Positions 33,294 to 41,791 of a DNA stretch of 42,172 nucleotides are shown here, piece by piece (position 1 is the first letter of the stretch; the number at the start of each line of letters is the position of its first letter). A program made the translations under genes and the position numbers. Source of the stretch: a bacterium (lineage in GTDB: Bacteria > Planctomycetota > Phycisphaerae > Phycisphaerales > SM1A02); assembly GCA_029977865.1 (NCBI GenBank), contig JAPOKA010000024.1, forward strand, positions 1 through 42,172, written 5' to 3'. Below the pieces are notes generated by a model. That model did not search any database. It was not told the DNA's origin and saw only the letters and a program-made list of their open reading frames with translations.

Positions 33294-34049
33294 TCACTCC
33301 TTCGGATCGACCCGGGCGACCTGCGTGGTCGCCGGATCGCGCCGCGACGATCCTTGATCGGCGGTATCGGAGTCCCGGCTCTGCGCCGCCGCGGGTGTCG
33401 CGGTGGCGAGCCGCCGCGCGAGATCCTCGAGAATCCGCGCTTCCCACTCCGGATCGCGACCAACTGCCGTCCAGATCTCGCCGCCGGGCCGAAGCGGATC
33501 GGTGAATTTGGTGTTGAGCAGCCGGCTGTAGGTGCTGCGCTTCAATCCCGGCACGAACGCTCGCTCGACGAACACCTTCACCGAGACCTCGAGCGTCTCG
33601 TCGGCGCGGGTCAGGTCGACCGGCTCCTCGCGCATCCGACCGGGAAGCGTCGCACCAGGCAGCGGCTCCTCCGGCTCGTGCAGCGGAGGCACCATGCGAC
33701 TGGGTTCGACGAATTCGATGCGAGCGCGGCGGCGCTGGAAGAGGATGGTGTTCTCCGCAGCCTGATCGAGCGACTCCTCGCCGAAGAGCCAGGGCTCGAA
33801 CAGACTGCCCGCGATCCGAGCCTGCGTCTCGATGACCCCGGCGCTGCGATCTCGGATCGCCGGCGGAAGCCCGCTCTCTCGCGCGGCCTCGACCGCTGCG
33901 TCGAAGGCCTCCGCGTAGCGCTCCGGCGGCACCGAGATCGGCTCGGCATCTCGCGGTCCGGTCTGGCAGCCCGCCGCAGCGAGGATTGCCCAAAGACCGA
34001 TCCCCAGACTGGGCAGGCGGCGAGCGAGTGGCACCGGGAGGCTGACCAT
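33294..34049 (-). CDS. Lipoprotein of unknown function
   Basis: A 251-residue protein with a signal peptide and lipobox (LAAAGC, Cys28). The mature protein is soluble, with charged segments (VEVSVKVFVERAFVPG-like strands) and a C-terminal Ala/Gln/Asp-rich tail. The RSTYSRLLNTKFTDPLRPGGEIW segment is probably part of a conserved beta-rich domain. I do not recognise the family. The gene converges on the OppB gene (1-nt gap) and has a TAGACT box six nt before its ATG, suggesting a leaderless mRNA. It should sit on the inner leaflet of the outer membrane or on the inner membrane. Confidence 0.7.
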   Translation of the reverse strand: MVSLPVPLARRLPSLGIGLWAILAAAGCQTGPRDAEPISVPPERYAEAFDAAVEAARESGLPPAIRDRSAGVIETQARIAGSLFEPWLFGEESLDQAAENTILFQRRRARIEFVEPSRMVPPLHEPEEPLPGATLPGRMREEPVDLTRADETLEVSVKVFVERAFVPGLKRSTYSRLLNTKFTDPLRPGGEIWTAVGRDPEWEARILEDLARRLATATPAAAQSRDSDTADQGSSRRDPATTQVARVDPKE

Positions 34050-34055
34050 GGGGCG

Positions 34056-34061
34056 AGTCTA
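34056..34061 (-). promoter_or_regulatory. Candidate -10 element for a leaderless lipoprotein transcript
   Basis: TAGACT preceded by CCGA on the minus strand ends exactly 6 nt before the ATG at 34049. No -35 or Shine-Dalgarno sequence is visible. Confidence 0.45.
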
Positions 34062-34370
34062 TCGGACCCGTCGCCGGCCGAATGTCCTTCCGAACCGGTG
34101 CCGATCGACCCCGCGGCGCGATTCGCTCGATTCCCGGCCCAATCACCTCGCCCGCGAGGCGGATGAACAGATGCTTCCTGCGATCCATCAAGGTGGTGAA
34201 TCCAGAGAAGCCGGTCCGGTCGGACTCCTCGGGCAAAAGGCACTCCCGACGAACCCGAATGCCGGATCGCCCGAACTGTGATCGGCGTCCACTCGACCCG
34301 CGGCGAATCCGACCAAGGGGTGGAATTCGACCTCGTCTCATCGTCCAATGACGATCCTCCGCCTCCCACC
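34062..34370. other. 309-nt gap between divergent lipoprotein and cytochrome genes
   Basis: I see no gene, strong hairpin or clear promoter for the rightward cytochrome here. An in-frame ATG at 34278 would extend the cytochrome by 31 polar residues before its export signal, which is unlikely. The only supported element is the leftward -10 box at the left edge. Confidence 0.4.
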
Positions 34371-36329
34371 ATGTCCACCGAGCGTTCGTCCGTGACCAAC
34401 CGCCTTCGAATCCTGCTGATGCCGCCGCTCGCCGCGGCTGCCACGGTCGCGCTCGCCGGCATGCTTGGCGGTGGTGGCGGCCAGGTGAAGCTCCCCGCTT
34501 CCGAACTCGACTTCATCCAGACCGGCACTCAGCCGGAGGAAGACCCCTTCGCGTTCCAGCCGATCGTCGAGAGCAACTCCTGCACCTACTGCCACTCCGA
34601 CTACGACATCGAGGACGCCCCCTACGACACGTGGGTGGTGAGCCTCAAGGGCCAGTCGGCGCGCGATCCGGTGTGGCATGCGGCGCTCGCGATCGCCAAT
34701 CAGGATGTGAACCTCGGCGGCGAGACCTGCATCCGCTGCCACGCTCCCGGCGCCTGGCTCGGAGGCCGGTCCTTCGACGGAACCACCGACCACTTCCAGT
34801 TCGCGGACTTCGACGGAGTCAACTGCAACTTCTGCCATCGCGTGGTGAGCCCGGTGCCGGGCGAGAACCCTGCGGTGGGATACCCCGGCGACGACCCCGA
34901 GCCGGACACGCCGATCCTCTCCGCGCTGGCGAAGGAAGGGCTTCTCCCGGCCGGGTTCGGAAACGCCCGCTACGTGGTGGATCCCGTCGACGCCCGACGG
35001 GCCCCGCCCGATGATGTGCCCGACAACCTGCACGGCCTCGACGCCCTCGGCGAGCCGGTGCGGCTGATCAGTTCGCCGTTCCACAAGTCCAGCGAGTTCT
35101 GCGCAACCTGTCACGACGTGAGCAATCCGCTCACCATGAAGCAGGTCGACAAGAAGGGCGGAGTCCACTACGCACTCGCACCGCTCGACGCGCCGCACCC
35201 GACCCAGAATCCGAGGGACATGTTCCCCGAGCAGCGGACCTACAGCGAGTGGGCGATGAGCCAGTTCGCCGACGGGGGCGTGGTCTATCCCGACCAGCGC
35301 TTCGGCGGCAACGCCTCGAGCGGCGCCATCTCGACGTGTCAGGACTGCCACATGCCCGACCAGGTCGGCGGCGGCTGCGCCTTCTGGGAGTATCCGCCCT
35401 TCTTCGAACGACAGGACCTGCCGCAGCACGCCTTCAACGGCGGAAACACCTGGGTGATGGAGGCGATCCGGCATGCCCTCGGCGACGAGGCCGAGTTCTA
35501 CGGGCTGACCGAGGAGCGGGTGGACCAGGCCAAGAGCCGGACGGTGCAGAGTCTCCGCAACGCTTCCGACATGGAACTCTCGCAAGAGGGAAGCCAGTTG
35601 CGGGTTCGCGTCGTCAACCAGAGCGGGCACAAGCTTCCCACCGGATATCCCGAAGGGCGACGCATGTGGCTGAACGTCAGATTCATGAACGCCAAGGGCG
35701 GAATGGTGCTCGAGCACGGCGCCTACGACTACGAGACCGCCACGCTCGACACCGCCGACACCAAGGTCTACGAAGCCCAGCACGGCCTCGATCAGCAGAT
35801 GGCGACCTACACCGGCCTTCCCGCGGGCAAGAGCTTCCACCTCGCGCTCAACAACAAGGTCATCTCCGACAACCGCATTCCGCCACGCGGCTTCACCAAC
35901 GAGGGTTTCCGCAGCGTGCAGGCCGAACCGGTCGCGTACGAGTACGCCGACGGGCAGTACTGGGACGACACCTACTTCGCGGTGCCAGAAGGCGCGACCA
36001 GCGCCGTGGTGATCCTCTACTACCAGACCAGTTCGCGCGAGTACATCGAGTTCCTTCGCGACGCCAACGTCACCAACACCACCGGCGACGATCTCCACGC
36101 CCTGTGGGAGTGGGCCGGCAAGAGCGCTCCCGTCGACATGGACGCGGTGGAGATCACCTTCGAGATCTCCATCCCCGGCGACATCAACGGCGATGGAATC
36201 GTGGATGGAATCGACCTGAGCATCGTGCTGGCGGAGTGGGGCACTCCGGGCCCCGCCGCCGACCTCGACGGCGACGGCATCGTGGGCGGGCCGGACCTCA
36301 CCATCGTGCTTGCCAACTGGGGCAGTTGA
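34371..36329 (+). CDS. Exported pentahaem cytochrome c with dockerin-like C-terminal calcium domain
   Basis: A 652-residue exported protein. A basic N-region and hydrophobic helix (about residues 10-33) act as signal. Five CXXCH sites bind haem c: CTYCH (71-75), CIRCH (120-124), CNFCH (152-156), CATCH (244-248) and CQDCH (323-327). A later GHKLPTG segment (near residue 420) resembles a conserved distal-ligand or structural motif of multihaem cytochromes. The last 50 residues hold two EF-hand-like loops (GDINGDGIVDGIDLSIVLAEW and DLDGDGIVGGPDL in pieces), ending LANWGS, like dockerin-type tails on planctomycete secreted proteins. It probably carries or transfers electrons at the cell surface or periplasm. 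Substrate or partner is unknown. A GAGCC/GGCTC hairpin follows at 36337-36350. Confidence 0.87.
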   Translation: MSTERSSVTNRLRILLMPPLAAAATVALAGMLGGGGGQVKLPASELDFIQTGTQPEEDPFAFQPIVESNSCTYCHSDYDIEDAPYDTWVVSLKGQSARDPVWHAALAIANQDVNLGGETCIRCHAPGAWLGGRSFDGTTDHFQFADFDGVNCNFCHRVVSPVPGENPAVGYPGDDPEPDTPILSALAKEGLLPAGFGNARYVVDPVDARRAPPDDVPDNLHGLDALGEPVRLISSPFHKSSEFCATCHDVSNPLTMKQVDKKGGVHYALAPLDAPHPTQNPRDMFPEQRTYSEWAMSQFADGGVVYPDQRFGGNASSGAISTCQDCHMPDQVGGGCAFWEYPPFFERQDLPQHAFNGGNTWVMEAIRHALGDEAEFYGLTEERVDQAKSRTVQSLRNASDMELSQEGSQLRVRVVNQSGHKLPTGYPEGRRMWLNVRFMNAKGGMVLEHGAYDYETATLDTADTKVYEAQHGLDQQMATYTGLPAGKSFHLALNNKVISDNRIPPRGFTNEGFRSVQAEPVAYEYADGQYWDDTYFAVPEGATSAVVILYYQTSSREYIEFLRDANVTNTTGDDLHALWEWAGKSAPVDMDAVEITFEISIPGDINGDGIVDGIDLSIVLAEWGTPGPAADLDGDGIVGGPDLTIVLANWGS

Positions 36330-36350
36330 TCTCGGCGAGCCGGGCGGCTC

Positions 36351-38171
36351 TCAGCTCAGACCCGCAAGCTGCCGCACCGTGGCCATGAAGGTCCGCTTCA
36401 GGTGGCCGTGCATCCCGACCACCAGCCCGATCCAGAGTCCCGCGGCGAGCAGCGTTCCGATCGCAAGCCCCCACCGCGCCGTGGCCGGTTCGCCGAGGCT
36501 TGCTGGAATCGCGGAGGCAGGAAAGAGCGCCGCCACCACCAGATTGATCGGACCCAGCGCGGTGAGGGCCGCGCCGAGGCCAGGAATGCTCTTGCCAGCC
36601 GCGGCGCCGCAGAGGCCCACCGCGCCCGCGATCGCAATCACCAGCCCGACCGCCGCCACCACCGCGGCGATGCTGCCGCGGCTCTTGATCGACCACTGCA
36701 GGCCGACCATCACCACGAAGCCGGTGAACGCCGCGAGCACCACCGCCACCTCGAGCGCCGCCTCGGGAAGCACCAGCGGCATGGTGACCACCCCCACACC
36801 GACGGACTCCTCGACCGTGGCGCGCTCAAGGCCGCCGAAACCGTCGGTCGCGACATAGAGCGAGGCGATGCCGAGGCTCACCACCGGCACCAGCATCATG
36901 GGAATGAGAAACTGCACCAGCCCCTGCAGTTTGCCCGCGAGATAGGGGCCGGGCTGGATCGGCGTGGTGAGAATGATGTCGAGGCTGCCGTCCTCGCGCT
37001 CGCGGCTCACCGCGGTCGCGGCGAGATTCAGCGCGGTCAAGGTGATGACGAGGATCTCCGCCGCCACCGCAGCCAGCAGCGCGAGCCGCAACCCGTAGTC
37101 GTCGAGGGTCTGCTGGCGATGCAGCAGCACGATCAGCAGCGCGACCGCGACACCGGTCAATGCGAACGCGCCGCGACCGATCAGCCCGCCGACGGTCAGT
37201 CCCCGCAGGGTGCGCTCGCGCCACGCGATGGGATTCGCGCCGATCCGAGTCCGTCCGCGCAGGGCCTCGATGGGCCGACCAAGCCACGATCCCCGCCGCT
37301 TCGCCCGCTGCGGCCGCTCGCCGATCACCCGCAACCGCACCGCGCCGAAGACCACCAGGACGGCAGAGACCCCCCCGCCGAGCCAGACAAAGGCAGCCGC
37401 CGGACTTGCGAACCACAACCTCGCGAGCCATCCGCCAGCCGCCGAGGGATCCCACGGCTGATAGCGATTGGAAAGCAGCACCGACTCGAGGGCCAAGAAC
37501 GGGTTGAGCGGCGTCATCACCGTGGTGAGGCTCGTCGCGGATCCCGGGCTGACCGGCTGACGCAGCCAGAGATCCGCCGCGTAGGTCACCGCGAGCAGGG
37601 TCAGCACCCCCACGTAGAAGACCAGGACCGCCCGCCGACCGCCGGTCCGCGTGACCGCGAGCGTCACCGCCACCGCGGCCACCACCAAGGCGCTTGAGGC
37701 GGCGATCGCGTAGCACCACACGATCGAGCCTCCCGGAACCCCGCCGAAGGCCTGAGTGAGCATGAAGAGCGGCAGCGTCGACATGAGCAGCGCCAACACG
37801 AAGAACAGGCGCCCGAACAGATTCCCCAGCACGATCTGCAACGGCCGCAACGGGGTGGTGAGCAGGATGTCCCACGTCCGCGGGCTCGCCTCCTGAGCGA
37901 TCGCACCAGCCATGAAGACCGGGGTCAGCAGGCAGATCAGGCCAACCTGGCCGAAACTGACCAGGGTGAAGGCAGAGGCCCCGCGCTGGGCGAGATCGCG
38001 GAGCGAGGTGCTGGGCCCGATCAGGGCCAGCAGCAGCAGCACGATCATGGCGGCGAGGTAGCCAGACCGCAGGTAGAGGTGCCGCAGCCGCCGACCGCCG
38101 CCCTCGACGAGCCGCACCGCGATCGGGTTGAGCGGCAGCAGTCTCAGAAACCAGTCGACGAAGGCAGGCAT
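36351..38171 (-). CDS. Tandem-fused ABC-2-type transporter permease
   Basis: A 606-residue membrane protein with about 12 helices in two halves. Each half has the ABC-2 signature: EASPRTWDILLTTPLRPLQIVLGNL (around residue 95) and EREDGSLDIILTTPIQPGPYLAGKL (around residue 395). The two are clearly related, so the gene looks like an internal duplication or fusion of a NosY/GldF-type permease. A charged linker (RPQRAKRRGSWLGRPIEALRG) separates them. No ATPase gene is adjacent, so the nucleotide-binding partner must be encoded elsewhere. The start at 38171 lacks a clear ribosome site. Substrate unknown; ABC-2 permeases export polysaccharides, lipids, drugs or proteins. Confidence 0.82.
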   Translation of the reverse strand: MPAFVDWFLRLLPLNPIAVRLVEGGGRRLRHLYLRSGYLAAMIVLLLLALIGPSTSLRDLAQRGASAFTLVSFGQVGLICLLTPVFMAGAIAQEASPRTWDILLTTPLRPLQIVLGNLFGRLFFVLALLMSTLPLFMLTQAFGGVPGGSIVWCYAIAASSALVVAAVAVTLAVTRTGGRRAVLVFYVGVLTLLAVTYAADLWLRQPVSPGSATSLTTVMTPLNPFLALESVLLSNRYQPWDPSAAGGWLARLWFASPAAAFVWLGGGVSAVLVVFGAVRLRVIGERPQRAKRRGSWLGRPIEALRGRTRIGANPIAWRERTLRGLTVGGLIGRGAFALTGVAVALLIVLLHRQQTLDDYGLRLALLAAVAAEILVITLTALNLAATAVSREREDGSLDIILTTPIQPGPYLAGKLQGLVQFLIPMMLVPVVSLGIASLYVATDGFGGLERATVEESVGVGVVTMPLVLPEAALEVAVVLAAFTGFVVMVGLQWSIKSRGSIAAVVAAVGLVIAIAGAVGLCGAAAGKSIPGLGAALTALGPINLVVAALFPASAIPASLGEPATARWGLAIGTLLAAGLWIGLVVGMHGHLKRTFMATVRQLAGLS

Positions 38172-38227
38172 GGGGAAGAGAACCGAAATCGGGCCGTCGG
38201 GCCGCGGGACTGCCAGCAGCGACCCGT

Positions 38228-38343
38228 TCGGACCTCCTGTCCGATCGATGGTCCCAACCCGCCACCGTGCGGGTCGAGATACTACGATGTCGTCTGCCGG
38301 TCTTGGACCGGCGTTTCACGGACTGCCCGCGGACTTCGCGGGC
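38228..38343 (+). ncRNA. Candidate structured RNA: four successive stem-loops
   Basis: Four perfect stems follow each other within 116 nt: 38228-38244 (6 bp, TCGGAC/GTCCGA), 38257-38274 (6 bp, ACCCGC/GCGGGT), 38296-38312 (7 bp, GCCGGTC/GACCGGC, loop TTG) and 38325-38343 (7 bp, GCCCGCG/CGCGGGC). Their density is above that of nearby DNA by eye. I recognise no known RNA family (not SRP RNA, tmRNA, RNase P RNA or a familiar riboswitch). The strand is arbitrary because stems read both ways. Confidence 0.28.
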
Positions 38344-38427
38344 CGGACACCGATCGAGCCGCCTCGGCGGCCGCCGCCACGACTCCCTTCGTTTCGCTTG
38401 CGAAGCGTCTCGAGCCTTGCGGTGGAT

Positions 38428-38433
38428 AGATTC
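38428..38433 (+). promoter_or_regulatory. Possible -10 element of the RNase Y gene
   Basis: TAGATT lies about 300 nt upstream of the RNase Y start in an AT-richer patch. No -35 hexamer sits at the right distance, so this is a weak call. If real, the mRNA leader would be about 290 nt. Confidence 0.22.
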
Positions 38434-38733
38434 AACTTCGACTTGCCCGCCCCGATTCCCCTCTTTCAAGCCTCCCGATGACGACCTGCCGCCGCCCGCG
38501 ATCCGATCACCCAAGCCGAAGTGCGGCCACGGGTTCCGTCGGCGTGAGGACCTCGGACTGTCGCAATGGAGGTTCCGAATCAAGGCTGCTCAGATTGCGA
38601 TCCTGAGCGGCGACGGCGCGCAGTGCTCGAAGTCGGTGACGGTCCGCACATCCGCTGACGCGGCGCCCCTCGTTGGTGCGTCGCTCCGGTCCGCAGCCGC
38701 CGAATGTCTCGGCGGACCCTGCGGAGGTGCTCG

Positions 38734-40326
38734 ATGGACATGTCGCTCCTCGCCCAGTCCGACTCCGGCGCCGCGTGGCTCGTTCCCGCCATCGTGGCCG
38801 CCCTCGCCGGGCTCGTCCTCGGAGGCGTGATCGCGGGACTCATCCTCGCCCCTCGCCGCTCCCAGGCCCGATCCGAGGCGGAGTCGATCCTGCGCGAGGC
38901 GAAGGCCGAGGCGGAGAATCTCGCCAAGACCGCCGAGCTCGAGGCCGAGCGCAAGGCCGCCGAGCGGCGTGACGCCTTCGACAAGGAGGTCGCCGCCACC
39001 CTCGCGGAACTGAAGCAGAGCCAGGCCCGCGTCGCCAAGCGCGAGGACACCCTCGATCGAAAGCTCGAACAGCTCGGCGAGCGGGAGCAGTCGCTCGACC
39101 AGCGCGATGCCGCCCTCAAGGCCCGCGACGGTGAACTCGACGCCCGTGCCGCCGAACTCGAGGCCTCCCGCGGCGAACTCAGCCGCAGGCTCTCCGAGGT
39201 CGCGGGCATGACCCGCGAGCAGGCCGTCGATGCCTACATGGCCGAGGTCCGCGACGAGTCCCAGCACGAGGCCGCCGCGCTCACCCAGCAGATCATCGAG
39301 GAGGCCGAGCAGAAGGCCCTCGAGCGCTCCCGCGAGATCACCCTGCTCGCGATCCAGCGCTTCGCCGCCGAGCACGTCGCCGACAGCACCGTGCGCTCGA
39401 TCAAGATCCCCTCCGACGACATGAAGGGCCGCATCATCGGCCGCGAAGGCCGCAACATCCGCGCGATCGAGAAGGCGACCGGCGTCGACATCCTCGTCGA
39501 CGACACCCCTGGCGTGATCAGCGTGTCCTGCTTCGACCGGGTGCGGCAGGCCATCGCCGCGGAGAGCCTGCAGAAGCTCGTCGCCGACGGCCGCGTGCAT
39601 CCCTCCCGCATCGAGGAGATCGTCGAGCAGACCAAGCGCGACATCGCCGAGCGGATCGTCAAGCACGGCAACGAGGCGGTGCTCGAGGCGAACATCCGCG
39701 GACTCAATCCCAAGGTCGTCGAGGCGATGGGCAAGCTGCACTTCCGCACGAGCTACGGGCAGAACGTGCTGCGCCACTCGATCGAGGTCGCCTACCTCAG
39801 CCAGATGATCGCCGACCAGCTCGGCCTCGACGGGCAGGTCGCCCGCCGCTGCGGCTTCCTGCACGACATCGGCAAGGCGATGGACCACGAGATGGAGGGC
39901 GGCCACCCCGCGATCGGCATGGAGTTCGCCCGCAAGTTCGGCGAGAAGTCCGAGGCGGTGCTCAACGCGATCGGCGGCCACCACGGCGACATCGCAGCGA
40001 CCACGCCCTACACCCCGATCGTGATGGCGGCCGATGCGATCTCGGGCGCCCGTCCGGGGGCGAGGCGCGAGTCGATGGAGCTCTACATCAAGCGGCTCGA
40101 GCAGCTCGAAGGCATCGCGAAGGAGCAGCCCTTCGTCGACGAGGCCCACGCGATCCAGGCCGGCCGCGAGGTGCGGGTGATCGTCGACGCGAAGCGTGCC
40201 GACGACGTCCAGACCTTCGCCATCGCCACCGCGATCGCCAAGCGGGTCGAGGAGGAGATGACCTTCCCCGGCGAGATCAAGGTCACGGTGCTTCGCGAGG
40301 TTCGCGCCGAGGCGACGGCTCGCTGA
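38734..40326 (+). CDS. rny: Ribonuclease Y
   Basis: A 530-residue RNase Y, close to the usual length. One N-terminal transmembrane helix (about residues 14-39) anchors it. A long Glu/Arg/Ala coiled coil follows (about 42-190). The KH domain contains [15 protein letters not shown] (about 232-246), and the HD domain has RHSIEVAYL and [18 protein letters not shown], with catalytic His-Asp near residues 377-378. RNase Y is the main endoribonuclease starting mRNA decay in many bacteria lacking RNase E, acting at the inner membrane. A GGAGGTG ribosome site precedes the ATG. It has a long structured leader. A weak CCGATC/GATCGG hairpin at 40365-40382 follows the gene. Confidence 0.95.
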   Translation: MDMSLLAQSDSGAAWLVPAIVAALAGLVLGGVIAGLILAPRRSQARSEAESILREAKAEAENLAKTAELEAERKAAERRDAFDKEVAATLAELKQSQARVAKREDTLDRKLEQLGEREQSLDQRDAALKARDGELDARAAELEASRGELSRRLSEVAGMTREQAVDAYMAEVRDESQHEAAALTQQIIEEAEQKALERSREITLLAIQRFAAEHVADSTVRSIKIPSDDMKGRIIGREGRNIRAIEKATGVDILVDDTPGVISVSCFDRVRQAIAAESLQKLVADGRVHPSRIEEIVEQTKRDIAERIVKHGNEAVLEANIRGLNPKVVEAMGKLHFRTSYGQNVLRHSIEVAYLSQMIADQLGLDGQVARRCGFLHDIGKAMDHEMEGGHPAIGMEFARKFGEKSEAVLNAIGGHHGDIAATTPYTPIVMAADAISGARPGARRESMELYIKRLEQLEGIAKEQPFVDEAHAIQAGREVRVIVDAKRADDVQTFAIATAIAKRVEEEMTFPGEIKVTVLREVRAEATAR

Positions 40327-40416
40327 TCGGTCTGGGCAGGCCCATCGAATCCCTCGCGCTGAGCCCGATCGATCGAGATCGGCGGATGCGCCGACGTCGC
40401 CGACCGATTCGCCAAC

Positions 40417-40815
40417 TCAGCTCGACGAATCGGTCAGGCTCGCCGGTATCTGCTGGGCCCTTCCTTCGCGGTCGATGCAGGCAAGGGTGGTCTCGGCGGT
40501 CGCGAGCAGTTCCTCGCCGCGGCGAAGCTCGTACTCGTGCTCGATCTTGACGTGGCCGAGGTTTGCGATGCGGGTGGTGAGCGAGAGCAGGTCGTCGTAG
40601 CGGGCCGGCTTCTTGTAGCGGACCGCGAGCTTGACGACCGCGAGCAGGATGCCCGCCGACTCGAGGTCGCGGTAGTTGCCGCCGGACGCCCGCAGCAACT
40701 CGGTGCGGCCCATCTCGAACCACGGCGCGTAGGCGCTGTGATGAGCGACACCCATGGGGTCGCACTCTGCGTAGCGCACGCGAATCTCGATGGTGTCCGC
40801 CTGACCGGTCTGCAT
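40417..40815 (-). CDS. YbgC-type acyl-CoA thioesterase (hotdog fold)
   Basis: A 132-residue 4HBT hotdog protein. The N-terminal [27 protein letters not shown] carries the catalytic Asp19 and the helix-turn that are typical of YbgC/4-hydroxybenzoyl-CoA thioesterase enzymes. They cleave acyl-CoA thioesters in the cytoplasm; YbgC is also linked to the Tol-Pal system, although no tol genes are in the window. A TACCTT box lies six nt before its ATG, suggesting leaderless transcription. It converges on the RNase Y gene. Confidence 0.88.
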   Translation of the reverse strand: MQTGQADTIEIRVRYAECDPMGVAHHSAYAPWFEMGRTELLRASGGNYRDLESAGILLAVVKLAVRYKKPARYDDLLSLTTRIANLGHVKIEHEYELRRGEELLATAETTLACIDREGRAQQIPASLTDSSS

Positions 40816-40821
40816 CGATCC

Positions 40822-40827
40822 AAGGTA
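40822..40827 (-). promoter_or_regulatory. Candidate -10 element for a leaderless thioesterase transcript
   Basis: TACCTT on the minus strand ends exactly 6 nt before the ATG at 40815, the spacing expected for a start site at the A of the start codon. No Shine-Dalgarno sequence is present. Confidence 0.45.
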
Positions 40828-40938
40828 GCGAAGGATCGACTGGCGGCGATGTGGCGACGTCTGCTCGGGCGGCGCCGAGCCAGTTCCGCCTGGGGACTGA
40901 CACTGACCCGCGATCCGGCCGCGATCGAGTCACGGGCT

Positions 40939-40970
40939 GGAGGCTGCTGGGACGCATCCCCGCAGCCTCC
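40939..40970 (-). terminator. Stem-loop terminator of the YceI-like gene
   Basis: A 9-bp perfect stem (GGAGGCTGC with GCAGCCTCC) followed by one mismatch and a second 4-bp stem (GGGA/TCCC) around a CGCA tetraloop lies 12 nt after the YceI stop. The T-tract is missing, so termination may be factor-assisted; the hairpin is otherwise strong. Confidence 0.5.
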
Positions 40971-40982
40971 GCCCGCATCGAC

Positions 40983-41648
40983 TCAGGTTCCTTCCTTGTT
41001 CGCGGTGGCCTCGAGGCCGACCACCACGAAGACGTCGTCACCGAGGGCACCGTTCTCAACGCCGTAGCCCATGCCGAACTCGCTGCGCTTGATCGAGAAC
41101 ATCGCCTCGAAACCGATCCGCATGCCGCGGCCCTTGTCGGCGGCACCGGTGAACTCGACCATCGCCGTCACCGGCTTGGTGACGCCGAGCAGGGTCAGTT
41201 CGCCTTCGACCTTCCACAGCCCCGTCGCGGCCGGCGCCGCGGAGGTGCTCTTGAACTTCATCTCCGGGAACTCCTTCTCGTTGAAGAAGTCGGGGCTGGC
41301 AAGGTGGCGGTCGAGGCTGTCGTTGCCGGTGTGGACGCCCGCGATCGGAATCTGGATGTCGAACTCAAGCGTTCCCGCCGCGCCCGGGGTGTACTGGATG
41401 GCGCCCTTCACCTCGTCGAAGCGGCCCCAGAACCGGCCAGCGCCGAGGTGCTGCACCTTGAAGTGGGCGTTGGAGTGGACGCTGTCGACCGAGTAGCTGC
41501 CGGCCGCCTCCGCAGGAATCGTGGACGCCGCAGCACGGGGAGCCTGCGAGACGGTGGGCGCCTGCTGCGGCGCGAGCGCGAGGGCGGCCGCGGGCATCGC
41601 GACGGCGAGGGCGAGGAAGATCGAGCGATGAAGGATCGTTCGGGACAT
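40983..41648 (-). CDS. Exported YceI-family lipocalin-like protein
   Basis: A 221-residue protein with a signal peptide (RSIFLALAVAMPAAALALA, about residues 8-27). The mature part is a YceI domain: YSVDSVHSNAHFKVQHLGAGRFWGRF (about residues 51-76), a central IPIAGVHTGNDSLDRHLASPDFFN, and FGMGYGVENGALGDDVFV near the C-terminus. YceI proteins form a beta-barrel that binds polyisoprenoids or amphiphilic molecules in the periplasm and are often stress-induced. A clear ribosome site (AGGAG) lies about 6 nt before the ATG at 41648. A 30-residue Ala/Pro-rich linker follows the signal. The ligand is unknown. Confidence 0.92.
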   Translation of the reverse strand: MSRTILHRSIFLALAVAMPAAALALAPQQAPTVSQAPRAAASTIPAEAAGSYSVDSVHSNAHFKVQHLGAGRFWGRFDEVKGAIQYTPGAAGTLEFDIQIPIAGVHTGNDSLDRHLASPDFFNEKEFPEMKFKSTSAAPAATGLWKVEGELTLLGVTKPVTAMVEFTGAADKGRGMRIGFEAMFSIKRSEFGMGYGVENGALGDDVFVVVGLEATANKEGT

Positions 41649-41791
41649 GTCGGTCTCCTGACGTTGGTGTGAGTGGCGTTCTGCAATCGCCATGAGTGGC
41701 ACGGTTCGGTGGGTCGGCGTTAGATCTTCGCGGGCGGTCCTTGCTCGGCTTCGCACGCGGCTTCAGTCTCGCACGGATTCGATGGGAGGTG

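Larger units (their letters stand above)
38172..38733 (+). other. 562-nt intergenic region upstream of RNase Y
   Basis: No convincing coding sequence is seen; short open frames here are Arg/Pro-rich and lack ribosome sites. It holds four successive stem-loops (38228-38343), a TAGATT hexamer at 38428-38433 and, just before the RNase Y gene, the strong GGAGGTG ribosome site. It probably carries promoters for both divergent genes and a long 5' leader or small RNA. Confidence 0.5.

Noticed and set aside
38287-38481. A 65-codon frame upstream of RNase Y starting MSSAGLGP
   Set aside because: No ribosome site, Pro/Arg-rich composition and overlap with the predicted stem-loops; better explained as non-coding leader.
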